DNA of 64,000 bases from Polaribacter sp. SA4-10. Its GTDB lineage: Bacteria > Bacteroidota > Bacteroidia > Flavobacteriales > Flavobacteriaceae. Positions 27,641 to 36,540 of the stretch are shown here, piece by piece; position 1 is the stretch's first letter, and the number at the start of each line of letters is the position of its first letter. A program made the position numbers and the translations under genes. The notes beneath the pieces are model-generated. The model made no database searches, had not been told where the DNA came from, and saw only the letters and a program-made list of their open reading frames with translations. The stretch is from NCBI GenBank assembly GCA_949519155.1, contig CATIQU010000003.1, positions 1 to 64,000 of the forward strand. The letters run 5' to 3'.

Positions 27641-28493
27641 CGATTTAATTGCTTTATTAAACTTAGAAAAAATAGGCGCAAACACCTTTAAAGGAGTTAG
27701 CGAAACTATTGGAAGCCCTAATGTTTTCGGAGGACAAGTTTTAGCACAATCTTTAAATGCAGCAAACAGAACAGTACCAAAAGAGCGTATTCTGCATTCT
27801 TTGCATTCCTATTTTTTAGAAGCGGGAAAATTAGATGTTCCAATTATTTTTGAAGTAGAAGAAATGCGAGATGGTGGTAGTTTTTCTACTCGACGTGTAA
27901 AAGCTACACAAAATGAAGTAACAATTTTTATTTTAGCTGCTTCTTTTCATAAAATAGAGGAAGGATATGCCCACCAAAAAGCGATAGAAGCCAATATAAA
28001 ACAGCCTGAAGAATTAATTAGCTGGAGCGAAATGGTGGAACAGTTTGGAGATTTTATCCCAAAAAATATGAAGGCTTTTTTAAGTATCGAAAGACCTATC
28101 GAGTTCAAACCAACAGTGATTCCAAATCCATTAGATCCTGAAGACTTACCTGCGGAAGACAAAATTTGGTTTAAATTAAAAGGCGGTTCAAAAGGCTTAG
28201 ATCTTCAAACAAAACAGCAAATTCTAACCTATATTTCTGATTACAATGTCTTAAATGCGGCCATAAACCCAAATGCAAGCAAAGCCAATTTCGGCAATTT
28301 GCAAACGGCAAGCTTAGATCATTCGATGTGGTTTTTCAGAGATTTTGATTTTGATGATTGGATGTTGTTTTCTTCTGAATCTCCGAATTCTTTTGGAGCA
28401 AGGGGATTATCAAAAGGAAACTTATTTACAAGAGATGGTCAATTAATTGCGTCTTTTGCTCAAGAAGGATTGATTCGCCCTAAAAGAAAGTGA
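27627..28493 (+). CDS. tesB: Acyl-CoA thioesterase II
   Basis: Cytosolic thioesterase of 288 residues that hydrolyses medium- to long-chain acyl-CoA. The double hot-dog fold is visible: the first half has VFGGQVLAQSLNAANRTVP and ILHSLHSYFLEAG, with GGSFSTRRVKATQ; the second half has ASLDHSMWFFRDFDFDDWML and ARGLSKGNLFTRDGQLIASF. The Asp in SLDHS and downstream Thr/Gln are the TesB catalytic positions. Length matches E. coli TesB. The ATG lies inside the end of the preceding GNAT-like gene, so the two are co-translated. Confidence 0.95.
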   Translation: MKNVNDLIALLNLEKIGANTFKGVSETIGSPNVFGGQVLAQSLNAANRTVPKERILHSLHSYFLEAGKLDVPIIFEVEEMRDGGSFSTRRVKATQNEVTIFILAASFHKIEEGYAHQKAIEANIKQPEELISWSEMVEQFGDFIPKNMKAFLSIERPIEFKPTVIPNPLDPEDLPAEDKIWFKLKGGSKGLDLQTKQQILTYISDYNVLNAAINPNASKANFGNLQTASLDHSMWFFRDFDFDDWMLFSSESPNSFGARGLSKGNLFTRDGQLIASFAQEGLIRPKRK

Positions 28494-28497
28494 TTTC

Positions 28498-28528
28498 GTT
28501 CACATCGCAGTTTAAACTGTTTGTGAAC
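28498..28528. repeat. Imperfect palindrome after tesB
   Basis: GTTCAC and GTGAAC enclose a perfect inner 12-bp palindrome CAGTTTAAACTG. It begins 5 bp after the tesB stop and 28 bp before the next ATG. No T tract follows, so it is more like an operator or attenuating hairpin than a terminator. Confidence 0.4.
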
Positions 28529-28555
28529 TCATATAAATAGTAAAAAAATAATACG

Positions 28556-28912
28556 ATGGATGCATTTACCTATGTTTTAACCACAAACGGTTTGCTGTTT
28601 TTTGTAAGTATTCTTTTCTGGAAGTTTCCACCAAAGAAAATCAATAAGTTGTATGGTTATAGAACCTACAGAACCATGCAAAATAATGGGATCTGGGATT
28701 TTGCAAATACGACATTTAATAAAAATCTTATTGTATACGCTGGAATTTCATTTTTAGCAGGACTCCTTTTTGCTTCTTTAGCCAAAGGGACCATTAGCTG
28801 GGAGCCGATGGTCTTGGTGATGTTAACACTCGTGGTTTGCATTATAAAAACAGAAAAATCTATTTCTGAACGATATGATGATGAAGGAAATAAAATAAAG
28901 ACTAAAAAGTAG
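28556..28912 (+). CDS. SdpI-like small membrane protein
   Basis: Membrane protein of 118 residues with three hydrophobic segments (about 10-24, 60-78, 82-99). The hallmark KINKLYGYRTYRTMQNN followed by WDFANTTFNKNL matches the C-terminal domain of the SdpI/YhfL immunity-like family. In Bacillus, SdpI protects against the SdpC toxin; in other bacteria the role of these short versions is unknown. It overlaps the convergent TonB receptor gene by 11 bp at their 3' ends. Confidence 0.8.
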   Translation: MDAFTYVLTTNGLLFFVSILFWKFPPKKINKLYGYRTYRTMQNNGIWDFANTTFNKNLIVYAGISFLAGLLFASLAKGTISWEPMVLVMLTLVVCIIKTEKSISERYDDEGNKIKTKK

Positions 28913-31388
28913 CCAAAAAGGAAACAGAAATATTTCTTCCAGGAGCAGAAACTCCAGAAGCAAACTCTATATAATGTTCGTCAAACAAATTCGCGATCCT
29001 TGCTTGAAATGAGAGGTTGTCATTGAATATATATCGACCATTAAGTCCTAAAGTATTCCAACTTGGACTGCCATAAAACTTGGCAGAATCACTGGTTGCA
29101 TTTGCATCAACAATAGGTGTTAAGTCATGATTATCGATGCCTTCAGTAAAATTAAAATTTTCTATGTTTTTCTTACTATTAAACCTAAAGTCAGCTCCTA
29201 ATTCTAATTTTTCCATTTTATAATTCACTTCAAACTGACCAAATAAGGGCGGAATCGAAGACATCGGTTCTTTGGTGTCGTAGGTCCTCCCTTTGGTATA
29301 GGTTATAAATCCAGAAGTGTTCCATCGGTTGGAAATTTTACCCAAATAGCTTGTCGTAAAACCTGTAATATAGGCCGTTCCTTTGTTTTGATTACTCACA
29401 GCGTTTCCAAATTCTCCATCAAAGGCTACTTGTAAATTACTACCATCAGAGGCATAGACAAAATCTCTTTGAATATAGCTATCTAAGAGTGTATAAAAAA
29501 CATTTCCTCCAATTCTAAAACGACGATTGTTAAAGTATTTCTGTATTCCAAATTCTGCACTGTAGGCAAATTCTGGAGTTACATAGATGTTTGGAATGGT
29601 CACGTTTCCTGACTTTTCACGAACTCGACCAACATCATCAATATTTGGGGCTCTAAAACCCGAAGACAAAACACTGTTTATTTGCCAGTTTTTGGTTGGT
29701 TTGTATACATAGCCAAGTGTTGCTGTTATTGCAGAATTCCCTGAAGTAATACTTGGGTCTGGTAAAGTAATAAATGTTTGATCAATCCAATTGGCTTTTA
29801 AATGTGTGTTTGTATAGCGAATCCCTGTATTTAAGGTCGCCTTGGCGCTTACATCTTGTCGATATCCTACATAAACGGCTGAACTCAAATAACTACTCCC
29901 TCCATCTGGATAGCGAGATTGCACCAAGAAGTCATCAGAAAACCCTATAATTTCATTGTTTGAAACAGCAAGTGTTTTTCCGAAAGAATTTGAATCTACA
30001 TCATTATAGGCGACTTCAAAACCGTAGGTTAATATTCGCCTTTGAAGCCCAGTAAGCGGCACAGAGAAATCACCATTTATACTAAAAAGATTGACGGTTT
30101 CTTCTCTATAAGAACGATCTAGACTTCCAAATTTACGTTGTATTCTGCTTTCTTTAATGTTTTGATATGCAAAGGTAATAGTCCCTTTGTCTAACCAGTT
30201 TTTATTTGGGTTGAGGAGCAATTGCGGTGAAAACAAAAAACGTTCTTGTGGTCCGTAATACCACTCTGCAAACTTAAGTGAAGCTACATTTGTTGGATCT
30301 CTTAGTTCTGCCAGTCGATCAAACCGTGGAATATTCGATGATTTGGAATATTGAATATTTAGTTTTAATTCTGTGTCTTCTGATAGGGGAACATAGAACT
30401 TCTGCAAAACATCTGTTTGTGTGTATCCTGTGTTTTTTTGAAGATTCGAGGATGAATTTAAAGTTGGGTTTTGATTGTAATTGCCATGAGTATTTTCTGA
30501 AAAATAGAAAACCTTTCCCCAATCATCAAAACCATGAGAGCGCTTCTTTCCCATTTTTAAATCTCCAAAATCACTATAAGAAACACTTGTAAAAGAAGCC
30601 CAATTCTTCAAGCTTAAAGCAACAGAAACATTTGAAGTAATTTCATTATTAACCGTTGAGAAACGGGTGAAAAAATCAGTTTTAACCTTTGTTTCTTCAG
30701 ATAGTTTTGGAGTTTTTGTGTAATAATGAATCACACCACCCAAAGCATCCGAACCATAAATCACAGAAGAAGGTCCAAAAACAACCTCTGTTCTATCTAA
30801 TTGATTCGGGGCTATTGAAATTGCATTCTGTAAATGTCCTTTTCGATAAATTGCATTGTTCATTCGAACGCCATCTACCACCAATAAAATTCGGTTAGAT
30901 TCCATACCACGAAGCACAGGACTTCCACCACCAAACTGAGATTTTTGTACTTTAATCCCTGGAATTGTCGCCAATAAATCAGCTGAAGTTTGCGGTGAAA
31001 TTTTCTGGATATCTTTTTGTGACAAAACAGCTACTTGCTCGGCAATTCGATTACTTTTCTGTTTGTTTTTAAAAACAGAAAGCACCACTTCATCTAATTG
31101 TTCAGATTCTTTTGTTAAGAAAAGAATGTAATTATTGGTTTTTAAGTCCGCTTTTTTTATCTGAAAAAGAGCATATGAAAGATGGGAAAAATAAATAAAT
31201 TTTGAATTCTTAAAAGAAGAGAGATCGGCAGTTCCGTTCCTCCTTGTCGTAAGTGTTATCGTTTGATTTTCGTTATAAATAGTAACGTTTTTAACGGTTT
31301 TACCCGTTTCCTTGTCTAAAACCTTAACCTCTTGAGAAAAATTATTAAAGCTAAAGCCTATTAAAAAAATAAAAAATAATGCTCTCAT
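28902..31388 (-). CDS. TonB-dependent outer membrane receptor, heme-receptor-like
   Basis: Outer-membrane barrel of 828 residues with signal peptide (ALFFIFLIGFSFNNFSQ). An N-terminal carboxypeptidase-like extension typical of Bacteroidota (about 20-95) is followed by the plug (VLRGMESNRILLVVDGVRM near 160, SSVIYGSDALGGVIHY near 205) and the 22-strand barrel. GFRAPNIDD followed by YVTPEFAYSAEFGIQKYF resembles the FRAP/NPNL region of heme and hemoglobin receptors. It ends in a C-terminal aromatic strand ending VSFLATF. Heme as ligand is inference. It abuts recO, sharing one base. Confidence 0.88.
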   Translation of the reverse strand: MRALFFIFLIGFSFNNFSQEVKVLDKETGKTVKNVTIYNENQTITLTTRRNGTADLSSFKNSKFIYFSHLSYALFQIKKADLKTNNYILFLTKESEQLDEVVLSVFKNKQKSNRIAEQVAVLSQKDIQKISPQTSADLLATIPGIKVQKSQFGGGSPVLRGMESNRILLVVDGVRMNNAIYRKGHLQNAISIAPNQLDRTEVVFGPSSVIYGSDALGGVIHYYTKTPKLSEETKVKTDFFTRFSTVNNEITSNVSVALSLKNWASFTSVSYSDFGDLKMGKKRSHGFDDWGKVFYFSENTHGNYNQNPTLNSSSNLQKNTGYTQTDVLQKFYVPLSEDTELKLNIQYSKSSNIPRFDRLAELRDPTNVASLKFAEWYYGPQERFLFSPQLLLNPNKNWLDKGTITFAYQNIKESRIQRKFGSLDRSYREETVNLFSINGDFSVPLTGLQRRILTYGFEVAYNDVDSNSFGKTLAVSNNEIIGFSDDFLVQSRYPDGGSSYLSSAVYVGYRQDVSAKATLNTGIRYTNTHLKANWIDQTFITLPDPSITSGNSAITATLGYVYKPTKNWQINSVLSSGFRAPNIDDVGRVREKSGNVTIPNIYVTPEFAYSAEFGIQKYFNNRRFRIGGNVFYTLLDSYIQRDFVYASDGSNLQVAFDGEFGNAVSNQNKGTAYITGFTTSYLGKISNRWNTSGFITYTKGRTYDTKEPMSSIPPLFGQFEVNYKMEKLELGADFRFNSKKNIENFNFTEGIDNHDLTPIVDANATSDSAKFYGSPSWNTLGLNGRYIFNDNLSFQARIANLFDEHYIEFASGVSAPGRNISVSFLATF

Positions 31389-32113
31389 TAACTAAATACA
31401 GTTTCTAAAATTGTTAGGGATTTTGGCTTTCTAAAGCCATCCAAATGTAATTCAAAATATCGAATTATTATCTGCAAAAGCGCTTGTCTTTCTTGTTTGC
31501 TAAATAACACTTCTTCTATGGCATCAAAATTTATGCCTAACAAGGTTTTAAAGAGCACTAAATTTGTTTTTACGATACAATTTTTATCAGTAAACCCATT
31601 TGAAAAGCTCCCTTCTGCTAAATTAAAACTAGTTGTTGTTTCTTGGTCCACACGGTCTGGATAAAACCCTAAGAATCGAGTTAGGTTTAATAAAAACAAC
31701 AAATGAAAATTTGCGATTTTATCATGTGTATCCAACCATAAAAATGCCGTTTCCAAATACTCAAATAAAACTGTATTTTCTTCTTCTTCTTGAATACTAC
31801 TGGATAGTATTTCAGACAAAAACAATACAATTGATTGTTTTATAATATCTGTATGAATCGATTTATAAGGGTGAGAAATATGGACTTCTTTAAGAGAATG
31901 AAGATTTAATTTTTGCTTGTGATTTGCTTCTAAAGTGAGCTGTGTGAGTGGTTGAAAATAAGCAGCTTTTATCGGTCCTTTTTTGTTTTTTAAAACGCCG
32001 CGAATTAAATAGGTTTTTACTCCCAGTTTTTCGGTGTAACATTTCACAATTAAGCTAGACTCACTATATTTTAAAGCACTTAATACGATTGCTTTGGTGG
32101 TTAAAACTGCCAT
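31388..32113 (-). CDS. recO: DNA repair protein RecO
   Basis: Recombination mediator of 241 residues that helps load RecA with RecR. The N-terminal OB fold is visible (TTKAIVLSALKYSESSLIVK, then GVKTYLIRGVLKNKKGPIKA), followed by a helical domain. No zinc-finger cysteines are seen at the usual C-terminal place, as is common in Bacteroidota RecO. It is packed between the TonB receptor and the PorZ-like gene with one-base overlaps on both sides. Confidence 0.93.
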   Translation of the reverse strand: MAVLTTKAIVLSALKYSESSLIVKCYTEKLGVKTYLIRGVLKNKKGPIKAAYFQPLTQLTLEANHKQKLNLHSLKEVHISHPYKSIHTDIIKQSIVLFLSEILSSSIQEEEENTVLFEYLETAFLWLDTHDKIANFHLLFLLNLTRFLGFYPDRVDQETTTSFNLAEGSFSNGFTDKNCIVKTNLVLFKTLLGINFDAIEEVLFSKQERQALLQIIIRYFELHLDGFRKPKSLTILETVFS

Positions 32114-34440
32114 TAGTTTACAATTGCAATTTTTGTGATTGACGTTTCTGAGGCGTCATCATTTGATAATAAAACAATATAGATTCCAGAAACCACGGCA
32201 TTCCCTGCGAGATTTCTTTTACTCCAAACAACTTTCCCTCCTTGCAATTGTTCCCCTTCAACTACATTGGTTTCATACACTAAGTTCCCTGCAATGTCTA
32301 TGATCTTGACATTAGTTCCTTTTGGTAAATGAGTACCATTTCTACCGTCTATGGTAACCGTTTCATGGTTTCTTAAAGCGGGGTTTGGGTAGGCATAAAC
32401 AGCTCCTAGAGAAACTCCAAAAGGAGCAACATTACTATTATAAGCAACAATTCCTTTATCGGTAGCAAAATAAACCTTCCCATTTTTTTTGTCAACTTTA
32501 ATTTTTAAAATCGTGTTGGAGGGCAATGGCGAGTTGTTCTTATTAAAATTAGCCAAGGTAGTTTGTCCGTTTGGGTTTGTATATAAAACACCTCCGCTAT
32601 CCGTACCAAACCATTTGTTTTCTGCCCCATCAATAGCGATGGTATTAATCGTTTGATCTCCTAGTAATTTTTTTGCAATACCATCGTCTAAAATAATTAC
32701 AGGCGATGCTGCCTCATCTGCAGAGTCTACATCAAACACATTCGCTGCATTGTTAAAAACTACCAGGCCCGATTTCGTTCCTAGCCAAGCCCTATTATTT
32801 CTATCAATAGCAATTGTTCTTACATTTAAATCGGGTAAGTTCCCAGAATCTACACCCGTATTTAAGGCTATTTTTCGATTGCCGCTTTCATTATAAATGT
32901 AGGCCCCATTTCTACGACTACCAATCCAAACACTATTGCTACGGTCTATGACAACTTCATTTAAACCCGCAGCAGCAGAAGTTTTAATACTACTTAAATC
33001 GATGGAACTCCATTGTCCGTTCATAGATAATTTTTTTAATTCTTCAGCGGTTTGATAATTTGTCGTCCAAAGATTTCCTGAGTCATCAATTGCAGCACTA
33101 CTAACTCGAATATTGATCGTAGGTAAAGAAACTGCAATAGGCTCAAAAGAACTGTTTAAGTGATTGTAAGTTTGCGTAACTACATCATTTTCCACCACAA
33201 GCAAACCGCCCGTTGGAATTACATTGATGTCATTAGTGATGCCCAAGGCACTAATATATACTTTGTTTTCATTGTTCGGATCAATAGTTACATCGACCAA
33301 GTCACGCGGTAAAGTTGAGTTGTACGGGGTGTTTACCCAATCTTCACCATTAAAATGGGAAAAGCCTTGTTTTTTTTCTATTGGTGTGTATGTCGTATTG
33401 TACCCTCCATACACAATCCATAAATGATCGTTATTAGCGTCTATGGAAAAGACTTCGTTGGATAAAGGGCCTTCAGGGTGAATTTCTAAAAATTGGAATG
33501 GTACAGTGAAACTTGTTTTTAAAACACCAAACTCTTTCGTCGCTAAATAGATATTATTACCTAGGGCGAATGAAGTATTTAGCGTAAAATCGAATTCTGA
33601 AGTTGATGCGATCATTGAAACCAAGTTCATGTTTAAATCAAAAACGCTCGCCGAATTATTTAAGGCTACAGATAAGTGAGAAGCAGAGCTTTTTAATCCT
33701 TTTAACGATTGAAAAAAGTTCGTTTGTGAAACTAAATTCGAACCATTAACAAGAAATAACTCTGTGTTCGTAATGGTATAAATTTTAGAGTTAAAAACAC
33801 TAATTGCCTTAAAACTGGTACCTACAAAACTTTGTTCCCAGAAATTAAAATCAATAAGCAAATCATTGTTTGTATCCGCAGAAAAAATTCCATCATCCGT
33901 GGCAGCATAAACGGTTTCGTTAAAAATGAGAGTTTCATTAATATGTACGTCACTCGAATTGTTCCCAATAAAAAAAGTGTCTCCAAATTCTAAATTTTCA
34001 ATATCATACTCAACGATAGCAAAGGGCGTTGATAGGTATAATTTGTTATTGAATTCTGAAATGTGGTTGATGCTTTTTGCTCCGTTTTGATTAAAACTCA
34101 CAATATCAGAGGAAATAGTAATGCTCCCATCATTATCTACAACTTCTATCAAACCGTTTTGATACCCAATTACCAATCGTTGAAAAGAAACACTGTAATA
34201 GATAGACGATGTAGTTTCGCCGGAAAGCCCCTGTATTGAAGAGAATTTCTGAATTTCCTCCGAATTGGAATTATACGTAAAAACGGCATTGTCAGCCAAT
34301 GCATAAATAACGTCATCCACCTTTACAAAGTCTTTCACATTATTGTAAGAATAAAAATCTTCCCAAGAAGCACCATAATCCGTTTGTCCAGAAACAGAAA
34401 ACGAAAATAATAAAAAGAATAAAAGTGTTATTTTTTTCAT
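32113..34440 (-). CDS. porZ: PorZ-like two-propeller protein with T9SS-type C-terminal domain
   Basis: Secreted protein of 775 residues. A signal peptide (ITLLFFLLFSFSVSGQ) precedes two beta-propellers of repeated strand motifs such as LWIVYGGYN, NLWTTNYQT, SVWIGSRRNGAY, RAWLGTKSGLVVF and NKWFGTDSGGVLY. An Ig-like C-terminal domain starts YAYPNPALRNHETVTI and ends with the sorting-type GIYIVLLSNDDASETSITK. This order matches PorZ, the type IX secretion component that delivers anionic LPS to the sorting complex at the cell surface. Name assigned from architecture and memory of the family, not from a search. It is the first gene of a porZ-recO-TonB receptor run. Confidence 0.78.
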   Translation of the reverse strand: MKKITLLFFLLFSFSVSGQTDYGASWEDFYSYNNVKDFVKVDDVIYALADNAVFTYNSNSEEIQKFSSIQGLSGETTSSIYYSVSFQRLVIGYQNGLIEVVDNDGSITISSDIVSFNQNGAKSINHISEFNNKLYLSTPFAIVEYDIENLEFGDTFFIGNNSSDVHINETLIFNETVYAATDDGIFSADTNNDLLIDFNFWEQSFVGTSFKAISVFNSKIYTITNTELFLVNGSNLVSQTNFFQSLKGLKSSASHLSVALNNSASVFDLNMNLVSMIASTSEFDFTLNTSFALGNNIYLATKEFGVLKTSFTVPFQFLEIHPEGPLSNEVFSIDANNDHLWIVYGGYNTTYTPIEKKQGFSHFNGEDWVNTPYNSTLPRDLVDVTIDPNNENKVYISALGITNDINVIPTGGLLVVENDVVTQTYNHLNSSFEPIAVSLPTINIRVSSAAIDDSGNLWTTNYQTAEELKKLSMNGQWSSIDLSSIKTSAAAGLNEVVIDRSNSVWIGSRRNGAYIYNESGNRKIALNTGVDSGNLPDLNVRTIAIDRNNRAWLGTKSGLVVFNNAANVFDVDSADEAASPVIILDDGIAKKLLGDQTINTIAIDGAENKWFGTDSGGVLYTNPNGQTTLANFNKNNSPLPSNTILKIKVDKKNGKVYFATDKGIVAYNSNVAPFGVSLGAVYAYPNPALRNHETVTIDGRNGTHLPKGTNVKIIDIAGNLVYETNVVEGEQLQGGKVVWSKRNLAGNAVVSGIYIVLLSNDDASETSITKIAIVN

Positions 34441-34526
34441 ATGGAGAATACGTCTATCAAAGATATTTATTTATTATTATATAACGAGAAAAATAAATAC
34501 ATTCGTACAACTTAAAATTCTTTTTA

Positions 34527-35000
34527 ATGGCGGTAGAAATCGAACGAAAATTTTTAGTGAAAAACGATTCTTTTAAGAAAGTGTGTTTTGCCGAAAAAAC
34601 AATAAAGCAAGGGTATTTAAATTCAAACAAAAATAGAACTGTTCGCGTTAGGACCATTGATGATAAAGCATTTATGACCGTAAAAGGAAAATCAAATGCT
34701 ACTGGAACAACCAGGTTTGAATGGGAAAAGGAAATAGACATTCTTGAAGCTGAAGCGCTATTGCTATTGTGTGAGCCTTCAATTATCGAAAAAACAAGGT
34801 TTTACGTAAAATGTGAGGAGCATGTTTTTGAAATTGATGCATTTTTTGGAGACAATTTAGGATTAATTGTTGCAGAAATAGAATTGGAAGATGAAGCCGA
34901 AGCTTTTCAAAAACCAATTTGGATCGGAGAAGAGGTTACCGGGAATGAGAAATACTACAACTCAAAACTAAGTAAAGTTCCTTTTAAAGACTGGGTATAA
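34527..35000 (+). CDS. CYTH-domain triphosphate tunnel protein
   Basis: Cytosolic protein of 157 residues starting with the EIERKFLV (ExExK) signature of the CYTH family, whose enzymes hydrolyse triphosphates such as PPPi or act as class IV adenylate cyclases. Basic and acidic tunnel residues are in RTVRVRTIDDKAFMTVKG, the WEKEIDI segment and GLIVAEIELEDEAEAF. Length matches the short single-domain form. Short bacterial forms are usually tripolyphosphatases; the true substrate is unknown here. Convergent with the hemolysin-III-like gene, 11 bp apart. Confidence 0.9.
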   Translation: MAVEIERKFLVKNDSFKKVCFAEKTIKQGYLNSNKNRTVRVRTIDDKAFMTVKGKSNATGTTRFEWEKEIDILEAEALLLLCEPSIIEKTRFYVKCEEHVFEIDAFFGDNLGLIVAEIELEDEAEAFQKPIWIGEEVTGNEKYYNSKLSKVPFKDWV

Positions 35001-35011
35001 AAGCGATTTAT

Positions 35012-35653
35012 TTAGTCTAAAAAGTAAATGCTAAAAAAGTGACTTAGACTGCCCAATAGAACGAAAACATGAAAAATAGCATGATTATAAGGTAGCTTTT
35101 TTATAGAATATAAAATGGCGCCTATGGTATAAAAAATACCTCCTAAAATTAATAAATAAAGCCCATTTTCAGACAAGCTATTTGCCAATGGCTTTGCAAA
35201 GAAAACTACTTGCCACCCCATTAATAAATACATTGCTGTAGAAAGTTTGTCGTATTTTCCTGTGAAAAATAATTTCAAAATAATTCCTACAAGTGCAAAA
35301 AGCCAAACAAAAATAAATACATACCAGCCTAAAGAAGAGTCTAAAGCAACCAAACAAAAAGGGGTGTAACCTCCAGCAATTAAAACATAAATTGCTGCAT
35401 GATCAAAAATATTTAATTTTCTCCTAATCGAAGGATTTTTTGCTGCGTGATAAAATGTAGAAGCGGCATACAGCAGAATCAAACTGAATCCATAAATAAT
35501 AAAACTCGTTGGTTTCCAAAAACCATCATATGCAAACCCTTTTAAGAGTAAAAAAGGAAATGCAATCAGAGAAAGTACCAACCCAAAACCATGGGAAAGG
35601 ACATTTAAAAACTCTTCTTTTTTACTATAGGCGTAATTCAGTTGTTCGCTCAT
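35012..35653 (-). CDS. Hemolysin III/PAQR-family membrane protein
   Basis: Seven hydrophobic helices in 213 residues. The conserved PAQR metal-site motifs are present: ASTFYHAA with Ser and His near 68, FDHAAIYVLIAGGYTPF near 84, and a C-terminal HAIFHVFVLLGSLSHF with two histidines near 190-205. The family is named for a Bacillus hemolysin, but bacterial members are better seen as membrane-fluidity or hydrolase-like proteins, and function is not settled. It shares one base with the upstream acyltransferase gene, so they are probably co-expressed, which fits a membrane-lipid role. Confidence 0.88.
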   Translation of the reverse strand: MSEQLNYAYSKKEEFLNVLSHGFGLVLSLIAFPFLLLKGFAYDGFWKPTSFIIYGFSLILLYAASTFYHAAKNPSIRRKLNIFDHAAIYVLIAGGYTPFCLVALDSSLGWYVFIFVWLFALVGIILKLFFTGKYDKLSTAMYLLMGWQVVFFAKPLANSLSENGLYLLILGGIFYTIGAILYSIKKLPYNHAIFHVFVLLGSLSHFFSIYFLD

Positions 35654-36417
35654 TAATTATTTCTATTGGTATCTTTCATGTATTTTTTGTCGGCTAACAA
35701 ATCGTTTTCTATAAGCGAAAAAAGTGTTTCTTTCAAACTTTCTATATCTTCTGTCCCGAGCCCTTTTGTTTCTATAAATGGATGCTGTTTTACTCTAAAT
35801 ACTCCAGGGCTACCTTTGTAAATATCCCATGAAAAAAAGCGCTTGCAATCATAGTAAACTTGTGGCACAATAGGTATTCCATGTTCAATAGCCAAACTAA
35901 AAGCTCCGTTTTTAAAGGGTGCTAAAACCACCTCTTCTGTAGGAACTAATCCTTCTGGAAAAATAGCAATACTCGTCCCTTTTTGCAATCTTTTTTTAGC
36001 CATTTCATAAACCCGTTTTCTGCTTTTTGGGCTACTTCTATCTACCATAATAACAGCTCTTCTATAAAAAAATCCAAAGATCGGAATCTTCACAAATTCT
36101 TTTTTCCCAACAAAAACAATTGGATTTTTACTGGTAGCAATTAAAACAAAAGGGTCTAGCAAGGAACCATGATTTGGACAAAACATATAACTCTTCGTGG
36201 GGTCGATATGCTGATCAAACTGAAATTTTAAACGAAAACCCATCCCATAAATAAGTACTTTGGCCCATATTCGAATTAATTTCCAAAATTGTGGATATGA
36301 CTCCTCCTTTATAGTCAATATAAATAACAAAGGTGCCATTAAAATGATGGTTACGAAGATCAAAAAATAAAACCAGAATCGCCAAAGGAAAAGAAAAGGA
36401 ATTTTTATAAATTTCAT
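35653..36417 (-). CDS. 1-acyl-glycerol-3-phosphate acyltransferase family (PlsC-like)
   Basis: Membrane-bound acyltransferase of 254 residues. One or two N-terminal hydrophobic segments (about 8-35) precede the catalytic NHGSLLD (the HX4D motif, near 79), VGKKEFVKIPIFG, and IFPEGLVPT (acceptor-binding FPEG, near 150). PlsC-type enzymes add the second acyl chain to make phosphatidic acid. Several paralogues occur in Bacteroidota, some acting on ornithine or other lipids, so the acceptor is uncertain. Confidence 0.9.
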   Translation of the reverse strand: MKFIKIPFLFLWRFWFYFLIFVTIILMAPLLFILTIKEESYPQFWKLIRIWAKVLIYGMGFRLKFQFDQHIDPTKSYMFCPNHGSLLDPFVLIATSKNPIVFVGKKEFVKIPIFGFFYRRAVIMVDRSSPKSRKRVYEMAKKRLQKGTSIAIFPEGLVPTEEVVLAPFKNGAFSLAIEHGIPIVPQVYYDCKRFFSWDIYKGSPGVFRVKQHPFIETKGLGTEDIESLKETLFSLIENDLLADKKYMKDTNRNN

Positions 36418-36451
36418 ATGCTGCCAAAAGTACTAATATTCTTTTGTTTGA

Positions 36452-36481
36452 TTGGTTTTCTGAAACAAAACCTTATTTTTG
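36452..36481 (+). promoter_or_regulatory. Bacteroidota-type promoter of trpS
   Basis: TTG at 36452-36454 and TATTTTTG at 36474-36481 with a 19-bp spacer fit the Bacteroidota sigma-factor consensus (TTG, 17-23 bp, TAnnTTTG). It gives a predicted start near 36488 and a leader of about 50 nt before the trpS ATG. Confidence 0.5.
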
Positions 36482-36540
36482 TCATCGCAGAGGAATGAAG
36501 CGGTTTACTCTTGCCCTAATTATTGTAATTTACGAAAGCA

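Noticed and set aside
34457..34741. A 94-codon minus-strand open frame
   Set aside because: It is opposite the CYTH gene, which has the clear EIERKFLV signature.
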